A stretch of DNA of 20,079 nt from Paenibacillus sp. oral taxon 786 str. D14 (GTDB lineage: Bacteria > Bacillota > Bacilli > Paenibacillales > Paenibacillaceae), in NCBI RefSeq assembly GCF_000159955.1, contig NZ_GG695981.1, positions 116,463 to 136,541 on the forward strand. The letters run 5' to 3'. Below are positions 1 through 6,434 of this stretch, piece by piece. How positions within the stretch are numbered: position 1 is the stretch's first letter; each line of letters starts with the position of its first letter. The position numbers and the translations under genes were made by a program. Below the pieces are notes generated by a model. That model saw only the letters and a program-made list of their open reading frames with translations. It had not been told where the DNA came from and did no database searches.

Positions 1-58
1 ATTATAGTAGAAAATACGAGTGATCTTTATCGAAAGTTCCAGTTTCTGGGCAGAAGAA

Positions 59-79
59 AGGAGCCGTGGTCACGGCCCC
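59..79 (-). terminator. Probable terminator of the Spo0E-like gene
   Basis: Read on the minus strand, a GC-rich hairpin (arms GGGGCCGTG and CACGGCTCC with one G-T pair) is followed by the pyrimidine-rich run CTTTCTTC. It begins about 6 bases after the stop codon of the Spo0E-like gene. The T run is interrupted, so termination strength is uncertain. Bases 1-58 hold no feature I can support. Confidence 0.55.
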
Positions 80-85
80 CTAAGA

Positions 86-244
86 TCATTTGACTTGCTT
101 CTGGATCATCAATCGATGGTACTCATTCAGCAATTCGTCTAGTTGTTGACTTACCATGATCATTTCCCGATCGGCAAGACGTTTACTTCGGGCGAGATGG
201 TTTAATTCCATCCGGAGCTCTTCAATTTTGAGGATGAGTTCCAT
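86..244 (-). CDS. Spo0E-like aspartyl-phosphate phosphatase
   Basis: A 52-aa protein of the Spo0E family, small two-helix phosphatases that dephosphorylate Spo0A~P or related response regulators and so delay sporulation. The family signature S-x-x-L-D-x-x-L/I-x-x-Y is visible as SQQLDELLNEYH near the C-terminus, preceded by a first helix rich in Glu, Leu and Arg. The start at 244 is chosen because GGGAG lies about 9 bases upstream and the resulting length is typical for the family. A longer frame opening with GTG at 328 has no ribosome binding site, and its extra N-terminus looks non-coding. It is a single-gene minus-strand unit with its own terminator. Which response regulator it acts on cannot be told from sequence. 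Confidence 0.85.
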   Translation of the reverse strand: MELILKIEELRMELNHLARSKRLADREMIMVSQQLDELLNEYHRLMIQKQVK

Positions 245-465
245 GTCGAACAACTCCCAGGTCGAGGTATCGATGCCATCCGTCCGCTTTCGACTGGTGA
301 CCGTCCAACATCTTCCGTGTACTGCCACTGTTCTGCACCAAATTAAAGCGGTAACTATATTTTCTATGTCCGTTTTTGTAAATCCTCCCTAAATTCTGAA
401 ATAAATTGCAAAAATCTGTCGATTCAGTGAATTTTATTAAAATTTTAAGTTTTGGTGGAGAATCA

Positions 466-489
466 AAAAGGACCGCGCATGGCGGCCCT
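466..489 (-). terminator. Terminator of the SLH protein gene
   Basis: On the minus strand a 7-bp stem (GGGCCGC pairing with GCGGTCC, one G-U) closes a short loop and is followed by five Ts. It lies about 24 bases beyond the stop codon of the SLH gene. Confidence 0.75.
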
Positions 490-512
490 TCTAGGTTTCA
501 TCGCAAAGGAGA

Positions 513-1169
513 TTATTTGCTGTCCGGTGTCGGAGCAGGGTGAGCGACTAAGTACTCCACCGCATTATAGGTCAAGAGCGCCGCTTCCGCACGGGTAATC
601 AAATCTCCCGGATGGAATTGATTACTCTCATCCAGGTTGGCGATCCCAAGCACGAGTGCACGTTGCACCGTACCTTGATAAGAAACGTTGAGCTGGTCAT
701 CGTCAGCAAATTCGATCGGTTTGATATTGATCTTCGGTAAATCACCATACTTCTCCATTGCCAAAATCAGCTGATGGGTAAACTCTTCGCGCGTCATGGG
801 CTTGTCCGGATTCACGTTGGCGTCAAGATCAAACCCGTTCTGTTGAGCAATCGAGAACGCTGGGGCATACCAGGCCTCTTTCTTGACATTCACAAAATTG
901 TCGCTGGCGCTCTCAGGAGCTTCCAACTTCAACCCCAGCAGGTTGACAATCAGCTGAACGCCTTGGCTTGTGGTCAGCTGGTCATCCGGCAAAAAGCTGT
1001 CGGCGCTGACGCCGCGAACGATGCCTTTGGCTTGCAAAACAGAAATGCTGTCTTTGGCGACAGACTGGCTTACATCTTTAAAGGACCCCGCGGCTGCAAA
1101 GCTTTCTCCAGCTAAGGACAAGCTCAAAATGGCTGCGGCGGACAACATAGCTACGTTACGTTTAAACAT
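513..1169 (-). CDS. Secreted S-layer homology (SLH) domain protein
   Basis: A 218-aa exported protein built almost only of SLH modules, which bind pyruvylated secondary cell-wall polymers. A Sec signal peptide (KR followed by a hydrophobic stretch, likely cleavage near SFA-A at about residue 26) precedes three SLH-like repeats at roughly residues 30-75, 90-135 and 152-205. They carry the usual features: F-x-D/N-V, an A/Q-x-G-I/F turn, F-x-P-x-x-x-x-T-R-E/A and a hydrophobic helix. The third keeps the TRAEA motif best, while the first has TTSQG in its place. The ATG at 1169 is preferred because AGGTG sits 6 bases upstream; an in-frame GTG at 1178 overlaps that site. With no enzyme or adhesion domain attached, it may be a wall-anchored accessory or structural protein; its partner is unknown. 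Confidence 0.85.
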   Translation of the reverse strand: MFKRNVAMLSAAAILSLSLAGESFAAAGSFKDVSQSVAKDSISVLQAKGIVRGVSADSFLPDDQLTTSQGVQLIVNLLGLKLEAPESASDNFVNVKKEAWYAPAFSIAQQNGFDLDANVNPDKPMTREEFTHQLILAMEKYGDLPKINIKPIEFADDDQLNVSYQGTVQRALVLGIANLDESNQFHPGDLITRAEAALLTYNAVEYLVAHPAPTPDSK

Positions 1170-1180
1170 GGTGATCACCT

Positions 1181-1210
1181 CGTCTAGTTATTTTTGATAA
1201 TTCCTAGACG
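1181..1210 (-). promoter_or_regulatory. 7-bp inverted repeat in the SLH gene leader
   Basis: CGTCTAG at 1181-1187 and CTAGACG at 1204-1210 form a perfect inverted repeat around a 16-base AT-rich centre. On the SLH-gene strand the second arm directly touches the GAGGTGAT ribosome binding site. It could be an operator or an RNA stem that affects ribosome access. No T run follows, so it is not a terminator. Function is inferred only. Confidence 0.4.
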
Positions 1211-1239
1211 AAGAGAGTTGGAAAAGGTTGCAGATTTAA

Positions 1240-1440
1240 TTAAAAAGATTTTCCAAATGGAATAATTCGCGTCACGTGTTGGATTTCGTCGAGCTTCACC
1301 CAGACGGCCCCTTCTGTTGTGCGCAGATGTACTTTGTCGGGCGCTGAACCCCACTTCGGCAGTCCGGTCATCATTTGTCCGTCATGCAGTTGGATGACTA
1401 CCTGATGGCCCAGCGTAACCGCCATCTTCAATTCGTGCAT
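1240..1440 (-). CDS. Small conserved-looking protein, function unknown
   Basis: A 66-aa protein that I do not recognise as a named family. The predicted pattern is alternating hydrophobic strands with glycine and charged turns (VVIQLHDGQMMTG, VHLRTTEGAVWVKLDEIQHV), suggesting a small all-beta, Sm- or SH3-like barrel; this is inference from pattern only. There is no signal peptide, membrane segment or cysteine. The start at 1440 is chosen because AAGGTGAGG lies about 9 bases upstream; the longer frame from 1476 adds residues without a binding site. It lies 70 bases upstream of the SLH gene on the same strand with no clear terminator between, so the two may be co-transcribed. Confidence 0.65.
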   Translation of the reverse strand: MHELKMAVTLGHQVVIQLHDGQMMTGLPKWGSAPDKVHLRTTEGAVWVKLDEIQHVTRIIPFGKSF

Positions 1441-1554
1441 GAATGCTACCCTCACCTTTCCGCAAATTCGAGCCAATCTCCTGTAATTCTAACCTTAACT
1501 TACCATATTTCCTAACTGATTAATTTATCGGATAAAGGTGACTTGAATTTTGGG

Positions 1555-1583
1555 TTGATATTGAGTGGAATTCTGTATATAAT
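1555..1583 (+). promoter_or_regulatory. SigA-type promoter of tRNA-Leu
   Basis: TTGATA at 1555-1560, a 17-base spacer and TATAAT at 1578-1583. The -10 box ends 24 bases before the mature tRNA. Both boxes are near consensus, as expected for a stable-RNA gene. Confidence 0.85.
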
Positions 1584-1607
1584 CATTAATACGGAATTTT
1601 TGAACAA

Positions 1608-1693
1608 GCCGGGGTGGCGGAATTGGCAGACGCACAGGACTTAAAATCCTGCGGTAGGTGACTACCGTACCGGTTCGAGCCCGGTCCTCGGCA
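1608..1693 (+). tRNA. tRNA-Leu (anticodon UAA)
   Basis: An 86-nt class II tRNA. The acceptor stem pairs GCCGGGG (1608-1614) with CCTCGGC (1686-1692) with one G-U, and the discriminator base is A. The anticodon arm reads GGACTTAAAATCC with loop CTTAAAA, giving anticodon UAA. A long variable arm (GCGGTAGGTGACTACCGT) and the T loop GGTTCGAGCCC follow, both typical of leucine tRNAs. The CCA end is not encoded. It is a monocistronic unit with its own promoter and terminator. Confidence 0.97.
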
Positions 1694-1702
1694 TGGATGA
1701 AG

Positions 1703-1741
1703 ATAGAGCGTATTCGTGAATCGAATGCGCTCTATTTTTTT
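1703..1741 (+). terminator. Terminator of tRNA-Leu
   Basis: A 14-bp stem (1703-1716 with 1722-1735, one T-G pair) with loop TGAAT is followed by seven Ts, 10 bases after the tRNA end. Confidence 0.93.
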
Positions 1742-1865
1742 ATAGGACAAATGGATTATTTTGATGAAAAACGTTACGAAAATTCTACTAAATGTCGATA
1801 TAAAACAGGAGAAGACTGGAAAAAGGTTCCGGTAAATTAGCAATGAGAACAAAGGAGAGGAATCA

Positions 1866-4151
1866 ATGATTGCTAACAGGAAGATGACGTATTGGATGCT
1901 CGTCTTGACGCTCCTCCTTTCGGTGCTTGCTCCAACGGGCGCATTTGCAGCAACCGGGGACATCAAGGAGATTAACATTGATGGAGCGGGTACAACCGTT
2001 GAGCTCGGCGTGGGTAAAACCAAGCAGCTTAAAGCCACTGCTTCGTTAGAAGGAGGCGGCACCAAAGATGTGACCACGACTGTAACTTGGTCATCCAGTG
2101 ATCCAGCCGTAGCTAAGGTAACGGAAGGCGGCGGTTTAGTCACAGCGCTGAAGAGCGGTACAGCAACCATCACAGCGGAATATAAAAACACAACTACAGA
2201 GGTAGGATCTGTTTCAACTATCACGATTAAAGTGACAGACACCTACACGGAATTAGTTTTGGAATACAAATTAGACGGAAAATATAATCTGGACACTTCT
2301 GACACCGATCTGACGGTTATTGCTAAAGCGAAGGTAGAGAACGCGGCTGTTGAACCTAAGATTGTAACGGAAGAAGCGGACTGGACTTCCTCCAATGCGA
2401 ATGTACTGACTGTAGAGAAGGGCCAGATTACCCTGACTGGTACAGGGGAAGCGACGATTACGGCTAAATATGCCGGTCTGACGGCTTCTTTCAAAGCGAA
2501 AGTGACATCGCCGTACTCCGGCTTGAAATTGTTTAAGACGGTTGGAACAACCGAGACGGAGATTAAGGAAAAAGAAGACCTTGAGCTGATCATGGCCGAC
2601 AAGGAAGTAAAGCTTCAGGTCAAAACGGTGCTGAAGAGCAACCCGAGTACGACAAACGACGTGACGGATAAAGCCACCTGGTCTTCTTCGGATACCAACG
2701 TAGCTACGGTGGAAGACGGAACGGTTAAGATCGTATCGACGGGGAAAGCAACGATTACGGCAACCTATTATGGCGAACAAGCCAAGGTAGATATTTACGT
2801 AAGGGCTCCATATGAAGCGATCCTGCTCACGCCATCCGGCGATCAGACGCTGTTTATCGGGGAAACGTTGGCGGTGAATGCCGGCGTTAGAGTGAAAGCA
2901 AACGAAACTCAAGACGTCAGCAGTGCTGCTGAATGGACTTCTTCCAATAAATTAGTTGCTACGGTAAGTGACAACGGCGTTGTTACGGCCAAAGCGGCAG
3001 GATCGACGACCATTAAAGCCAGCTATCAAGGCGTAAGCAAGAGCTTCAAATTAACAGTACTTCCTACGGTGACTGAGCTGAAAGTCGAGAAGGAGAAACT
3101 GGAAGTCTATGTAGGAGGCTCGGCGAGCTTGCCGAAGGTGACGGGCACGAAGCTGGATGGAGAATCCATTGACCTCAGCGACGCTATCACTTGGACTTCG
3201 AGTCAAGAGGGTATCGCGGTAGTCGAGGATGGAAAGATCGTTACGAAGGATCTGGATGACTCGGTGGTTTCTGCTGAAGTTACATTGACCGGGAAGCTGA
3301 TGGAAGCCGGGACAGGGCTGACTCCAAACGCAGATTTCCCAATTCGGGGAACTACGGTTGAAGTGAAAGTCACAGTGAAAGAAAAGGTTCTGACGTTGAT
3401 TTCAACGAAAACTTCGATGGACATCGTGATCGGCGAGGAAAACGCACTGCCAGAAATTACGGTTGTCTATGAGAACGGCGTGGAGCAAACGAATCCTGCC
3501 GGTGTGGAATGGTCCGTAACCGGTTCGAATGCGGTACTGAAATCCACAGCGGAAGGGAAGAAGCTGAAGGGCCTCAGCAAAGGCTCGGCCACGCTGAAAG
3601 GAACTTTTGAGAACAAGACGATCAGTGTATCGGTCTCCATTGAGCCGAAAATTACCAAGATTGTTGTAGAGCCGCAAACGATCGATCTCAACATCAAGAA
3701 ATCGAAATCGATCAAGGTAACAGGATATTATGCCGACGGGAAGAAAGTCACCCTGTCCTCCAAAATGGGCTGGGTCTCCTCCGATGTGAACGTCGCAACG
3801 GTGTCGTCTTCTTCGGTGAAGGCGGTCGCTGAAGGGACTGCGACGATCACCGGTTCTTACCAAGGAAACGTCGTTACCGTGAAAGTGAACGTGGTTCCGA
3901 AGCTGGTGAAGCTTGAGGTTAGCGAGAAGAAGCTGCAGCTTGCTCCTGGAGCGGCCAAATCGCTCGTTCTTACCGCAACCTATGATAACGGCAAAGTCGT
4001 CACAGTAACAGGCAGCGCGAAATGGACCACTTCCAAGGCCAACGTTGCGAAAGTATCTGCGGGTCAAATTGAGGCGATTGCCAAGGGCACAGCTTCCATC
4101 AAAGCAGAGTATGGAGGCAAGAAAGTGTCGATCAGCGTATCGGTGAAATAA
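1866..4151 (+). CDS. Secreted multi-domain Ig-like (Big2) repeat protein
   Basis: A 761-aa exported protein. A Sec signal peptide (hydrophobic segment at about 9-22, likely cleavage after AFA near residue 28) is followed by a string of bacterial Ig-like, group 2 domains of about 80-100 aa. Eight repeat cores centred on a conserved Trp are visible at W75, W173, W272, W357, W443, W549, W636 and W720. Most read W-S/T-S-S-x-x-x-V-A-x-V, followed by G-x-A/V-T-A-x-x-x-G-x-A-T-I-x-A. The repeat at 549 is the most diverged (WSVTGSNAV). There is no LPxTG, SLH or catalytic domain, so how it stays on the surface, if it does, is unclear. AAAGGAGAGG sits upstream of the ATG. Such repeats usually serve as rigid spacers or adhesion/carbohydrate-contact modules; the specific ligand is unknown. 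Confidence 0.88.
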   Translation: MIANRKMTYWMLVLTLLLSVLAPTGAFAATGDIKEINIDGAGTTVELGVGKTKQLKATASLEGGGTKDVTTTVTWSSSDPAVAKVTEGGGLVTALKSGTATITAEYKNTTTEVGSVSTITIKVTDTYTELVLEYKLDGKYNLDTSDTDLTVIAKAKVENAAVEPKIVTEEADWTSSNANVLTVEKGQITLTGTGEATITAKYAGLTASFKAKVTSPYSGLKLFKTVGTTETEIKEKEDLELIMADKEVKLQVKTVLKSNPSTTNDVTDKATWSSSDTNVATVEDGTVKIVSTGKATITATYYGEQAKVDIYVRAPYEAILLTPSGDQTLFIGETLAVNAGVRVKANETQDVSSAAEWTSSNKLVATVSDNGVVTAKAAGSTTIKASYQGVSKSFKLTVLPTVTELKVEKEKLEVYVGGSASLPKVTGTKLDGESIDLSDAITWTSSQEGIAVVEDGKIVTKDLDDSVVSAEVTLTGKLMEAGTGLTPNADFPIRGTTVEVKVTVKEKVLTLISTKTSMDIVIGEENALPEITVVYENGVEQTNPAGVEWSVTGSNAVLKSTAEGKKLKGLSKGSATLKGTFENKTISVSVSIEPKITKIVVEPQTIDLNIKKSKSIKVTGYYADGKKVTLSSKMGWVSSDVNVATVSSSSVKAVAEGTATITGSYQGNVVTVKVNVVPKLVKLEVSEKKLQLAPGAAKSLVLTATYDNGKVVTVTGSAKWTTSKANVAKVSAGQIEAIAKGTASIKAEYGGKKVSISVSVK

Positions 4152-4168
4152 GATCGAACAAAATGGAG

Positions 4169-4202
4169 AGAGTCTGCCTTAGAGAAGGCAGGCTCTTTTT
4201 TG
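4169..4202 (+). terminator. Terminator of the Ig-like repeat gene
   Basis: The stem GAGTCTGCCTT / AAGGCAGGCTC (4170-4180 with 4185-4195, one T-G pair) with loop AGAG is followed by a run of Ts, 18 bases after the stop codon. Confidence 0.93.
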
Positions 4203-4245
4203 TAAGCTTGCGCTTCTCTACTTTGCACTATTTCCTAAATTTAGA

Positions 4246-4275
4246 TTGATTTTAGGCAGGATCATCCTCTATAAT
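4246..4275 (+). promoter_or_regulatory. SigA-type promoter of the metallo-hydrolase operon
   Basis: TTGATT at 4246-4251, an 18-base spacer and TATAAT at 4270-4275. Transcription would begin near 4282, which leaves almost no leader for the ATG at 4284 and supports the downstream ATG at 4308. Confidence 0.72.
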
Positions 4276-4307
4276 TAGAACAAATGTTCTGGGAAGGGTT
4301 AACATCA

Positions 4308-5213
4308 ATGATTAGACAGAAGAGACATCGGACGGTTGTTGGCGTATTGCTGGTGTGGCTGAGCGTACTCGTTGCAGGCTGCAGCCCGGCGAACTGGGAA
4401 GGAGTCGCGGGAAGACTGGCGGAGAACACCTCCGTTGCCCCCGCAGTGGAAGGGGAGGGGCAGCTTCGCGTGATTTTTCTGGATGTGGGGCAAGGCGCGT
4501 CGCAGCTGTTGATCAGCCCCTCCGGGCATACGATGCTGATCGATGCGGGGAACAATGACCAGGAGCAGGCGATGCTGGACTACTTGCGGTCTTATGGCGT
4601 GGCCCGCTTGGATGTCGTGATTGGAACGCATCCGGATGCCGATCATATCGGCGGGTTGGACCGGGTGATCGATCGTTTGGACATTGGCGAGATCTATATG
4701 CCGAGGATTCAGTCCAATACGAAGACGTATGAGTCCTTGCTGAATTCTATTCGGAGCAAAGGGCTGAAGGTGAAGACCGCCAAAGCAGGTCTGGAGCTGT
4801 CCTGGGACGAGCAGGTGAAGGTGAGCATGATCGCCCCGGTGACCGTCACCGACGACAATAACAACATGAGCGCCGTTGTGAAGGTGACCTACGGCTGCAC
4901 TTCCTTTCTATTAACCGGAGATGCTGAATCCGAAAGTGAACGGGAGATGCTGGAATCCGGCGTGAATCTGCGCGCTGACGTTCTGCTGGTTGGGCATCAT
5001 GGCTCGAAATCGTCAACGACGGCCAAGTTTCTGAACGCAGTGAAGCCGAAATACGCGGTGATTCAGGTGGGAGAGAATTCTTACGGGCATCCGACGAAGA
5101 CGATCTTGAATCGACTGTCCAAGCAGCAGGCAGAAGTCTATCGCAACGATCTTCAAGGTACGGTGGAGTTCGCCAGCGACGGTGAGGGCTACCGGATCAC
5201 GACGGAAAGGTAG
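4308..5213 (+). CDS. ComEC-like metallo-beta-lactamase-fold lipoprotein
   Basis: A 301-aa MBL-fold hydrolase similar to the C-terminal hydrolase domain of the ComEC/Rec2 DNA-uptake channel, but without the channel part. The N-terminus is a lipoprotein signal ending in LVAG-C25, so the enzyme should be membrane-anchored on the outside. Metal-site motifs are visible: H108-P-D110-A-D112-H113-IGG, TGD205 and GHHGSKSS at 229-236, the last typical of the ComEC group. The start at 4308 is chosen because GGGAAGGG lies 9 bases upstream and the promoter would start transcription only about two bases before the ATG at 4284. It is immediately followed by a DUF3006 gene, a pairing I recall from other Firmicutes. 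Substrate unknown; a phosphodiester such as extracellular DNA or nucleotides is plausible for this subgroup. Confidence 0.88.
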   Translation: MIRQKRHRTVVGVLLVWLSVLVAGCSPANWEGVAGRLAENTSVAPAVEGEGQLRVIFLDVGQGASQLLISPSGHTMLIDAGNNDQEQAMLDYLRSYGVARLDVVIGTHPDADHIGGLDRVIDRLDIGEIYMPRIQSNTKTYESLLNSIRSKGLKVKTAKAGLELSWDEQVKVSMIAPVTVTDDNNNMSAVVKVTYGCTSFLLTGDAESESEREMLESGVNLRADVLLVGHHGSKSSTTAKFLNAVKPKYAVIQVGENSYGHPTKTILNRLSKQQAEVYRNDLQGTVEFASDGEGYRITTER

Positions 5214-5214
5214 G

Positions 5215-5439
5215 ATGGAGATGAGCCACATCGTGGAAGGCTTTGAAGGCGATTTATGCATCTTGGAATCAGACGGCAAGCTCCGCAATGTGCCGCGTTC
5301 CCAGGTGGATCCCAAGGTCAAAGCAGGAGATGTCGTGGAATGGAACGGCACGAAATGGGTTCCCAACCTGCGGGAAACGGAAGAGCGAAGCCGGCATATT
5401 CGCGCTTTGATGGATGAAGTATGGGAAGATGAGGAGTAG
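5215..5439 (+). CDS. DUF3006 family protein
   Basis: A 74-aa protein with the DUF3006 pattern: a short N-terminal strand HIVEGFEGDLCILE, a central K-x-G-D-V-V-E-W segment and a charged C-terminal helix. It starts one base after the stop of the MBL-fold gene, so the two are almost certainly translationally coupled and may act together. The ATG at 5221 is an alternative start; GGAAAGG upstream could serve either. There is no signal peptide, so it should be cytoplasmic, in contrast to the exported MBL partner. Molecular function is not established for the family. Confidence 0.8.
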   Translation: MEMSHIVEGFEGDLCILESDGKLRNVPRSQVDPKVKAGDVVEWNGTKWVPNLRETEERSRHIRALMDEVWEDEE

Positions 5440-5473
5440 GGTTAATTACGAACATTAAGGAGGAATGTTGAAG

Positions 5474-5995
5474 ATGTTGATTCGACCGCAGACAGGAGAA
5501 TACGCACCGCATTTTGAACCTTACATTCAGATGGCACCTGAGGGGGAGTTGGTTGCTTTTCTTGAGGAGCAGCCGAAGCGGCTGAGAGAGAAGTGGGCTG
5601 GCATTAGCGAAGAGCAAGCGAATTACCGGTATGCCGAAGGGAAATGGAGCGTCAAGGAAGTGATCGGCCATATCGCGGATACGGAACGGGTGATGCAATA
5701 CCGTTTGCTGCGGATTGCCCGCGGCGATACGACGCCGCTTTCAGGCTTTGATGAGGAATTGTTCGCCCGTCATGCCGGGTTTGACCGCCAGTCGATGGAG
5801 GAGATCGTCAAGGGCTTCGAGATCGTGCGGGAATCCACGTTGGCGTTGGTCCGTCAACTGGATGACGAAGCATGGGCCCGTATGGGGAACGTAGCTGACT
5901 TTCCAGCCTCTGCCCGTGCCTTCGCCTATATCATCGCCGGGCATGCGGAGCATCATGTTCGGATTTTAAGCGAGCGGTATGCAGCACAAGTTTAA
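5474..5995 (+). CDS. DinB-family (DUF664-like) four-helix protein
   Basis: A 173-aa protein of the DinB/YfiT-like superfamily, metal-binding four-helix bundles often acting as thiol-dependent transferases or stress-induced proteins. The N-terminal helix motif W-S-V-K-E-V-I-G-H-I-A-D-T-E (H66) and the C-terminal G-H-A-E-H-H (H157, H160, H161) provide the usual His triad. The start at 5474 is chosen because AAGGAGG ends 10 bases upstream; the ATG at 5465 is too close to it. It follows the DUF3006 gene by 34 bases with its own strong binding site, so it may belong to the same transcript. The intact convergent neighbour before the galactan cassette arrived seems to have been manA. Confidence 0.85.
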   Translation: MLIRPQTGEYAPHFEPYIQMAPEGELVAFLEEQPKRLREKWAGISEEQANYRYAEGKWSVKEVIGHIADTERVMQYRLLRIARGDTTPLSGFDEELFARHAGFDRQSMEEIVKGFEIVRESTLALVRQLDDEAWARMGNVADFPASARAFAYIIAGHAEHHVRILSERYAAQV

Positions 5996-6014
5996 GCCGC
6001 ATCGCCGCAAACAT

Positions 6015-6035
6015 AAAAGGACGGAGATGCCATTT
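6015..6035 (+). other. Left arm of a split terminator hairpin (pairs with 14061-14081)
   Basis: These 21 bases, starting 20 bases after the dinB-family stop codon, are complementary to 14061-14081 over all 21 positions in plus-strand RNA (19 Watson-Crick pairs and 2 G-U pairs). The right arm ends in Ts. Together they look like one terminator between convergent dinB and manA, now separated by about 8 kb of inserted DNA. The function as a former terminator is inference; the complementarity is directly seen. Confidence 0.6.
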
Positions 6036-6046
6036 TATGAGAATGA

Positions 6047-6197
6047 ACTGGCCCCTTTGTCAAGGACACTTTGAAAAAAGAGTCAAGCTGCAGACAGAAG
6101 ATGATTCCTGTATTACACAGGGGTCATCTTTTTTCGTTCCCATTGATATCTGTAATTGTTGTAGTAATGGATGTAACAGTTAATTTCAATTGATAGT
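6047..6197 (+). repeat. 151-bp direct repeat, copy 1
   Basis: Identical to 13820-13970 at 150 of 151 positions by manual comparison, the only difference being an A/G near the end. Same orientation, 7773 bp apart, on either side of the galactan cassette. The sequence is the terminal inverted repeat plus the transposase tail of an IS3-family element. Confidence 0.95.
6099..6134 (+). terminator. Hairpin terminator inside IS3 remnant, copy 1
   Basis: The stem AGATGA/TCATCT and CCTGT/ACAGG with a 2-base internal mismatch and loop ATTAC is followed by six Ts on the plus strand. It lies antisense in the transposase tail and could end transcripts leaving the dinB-family gene. Confidence 0.7.
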
Positions 6198-6294
6198 TCT
6201 TCTAGAGTTAAGCAATTGCGACTAATGCATGATCTTTAAGATGGCCGAAAAAGGATTACTACGGTGCGTTATCCTAACAGTTCCCTCGTCTAGG
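6113..6294 (-). pseudogene. Decayed C-terminus of an IS3-family transposase (DDE)
   Basis: Reading the minus strand in pieces gives PRRGNC*DNAP**SFFGHLKD, then after a frameshift RNCLTLEELSIEIN and CYIHYYNNYRYQWERKKMTPV*. This matches the conserved end of IS3 OrfB (usual form GNCYDNAPMESFFGHLKDE followed by RYIHYYNNYRYQW...KKMTP). Stop codons replace the Tyr (6274-6276) and the two residues before SFFG, including the catalytic Glu (6256-6261). A one-base frameshift lies near 6225. The last TAA (6113-6115) seems to replace the CAA of the common TPVQYRNHLL ending. It cannot encode an active enzyme. Confidence 0.82.
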
Positions 6295-6331
6295 TGTCTT
6301 TTTACATATAAAGTATCATTTCAAAGTGAAC

Positions 6332-6398
6332 ATTTTTATATAGCTGTGAAAGTTTTATTTATATATAAGCCGATCTGTAAGCGCTTTATAATTTAGAT
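6332..6398 (+). promoter_or_regulatory. Promoter block of the secreted galactanase gene, with CRE-like site
   Basis: This 67-base AT-rich block recurs at 8146-8210 with one gap. It contains TATAAT at 6387-6392 as -10 box, no good -35 box, and TGTAAGCGCTTTAT at 6376-6389, which fits 12 of 14 positions of the CcpA catabolite-responsive consensus. The CRE-like site overlaps the -10 box, as expected for repression by glucose. The weak -35 and conserved upstream AT tract suggest activation by a regulator, probably the AraC-type protein of the cassette. The binding claims are inferred. Confidence 0.65.
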
Positions 6399-6434
6399 AT
6401 AGAAATTATTATATAAAAAGGAGTTGCAAGGTAA

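Larger units (their letters stand above)
6047..6294 (-). mobile_element. Remnant of an IS3-family element, copy 1 (3' end only)
   Basis: From 6047 the sequence starts with the element's terminal inverted repeat (ACTGGCCCC, then GACACTTTGAAAAAAG at 6065-6080) and continues, on the minus strand, through the degenerate C-terminal part of an IS3 transposase. No opposite terminal repeat is present, so this is a truncated end. It fills most of the 439-base gap between the dinB-family gene and the first GH53 gene; the remainder holds the promoter block at 6332-6398. Confidence 0.82.

Noticed and set aside
245..328. N-terminal extension of the Spo0E-like protein from a GTG at 328
   Set aside because: No ribosome binding site precedes it, the extra residues do not fit the family, and the ATG at 244 has GGGAG well placed.
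1586..2242. Minus-strand open frame of 218 aa across the tRNA region
   Set aside because: It runs antisense through tRNA-Leu, its terminator and the start of the Ig-like gene; composition is that of an antisense shadow.
3402..4067. Long minus-strand open frame (221 aa) inside the Ig-like repeat gene
   Set aside because: It is a shadow of the 761-aa repeat gene, with Arg/His-rich composition, no ribosome binding site and no recognisable domain.
1866..4151. Repeat-rich stretch considered as a CRISPR array or tandem DNA repeat
   Set aside because: The repetition is at protein level (about 80-100 aa Ig-like units) with diverged DNA; no short direct repeats with regular spacers were found there or elsewhere in the window.
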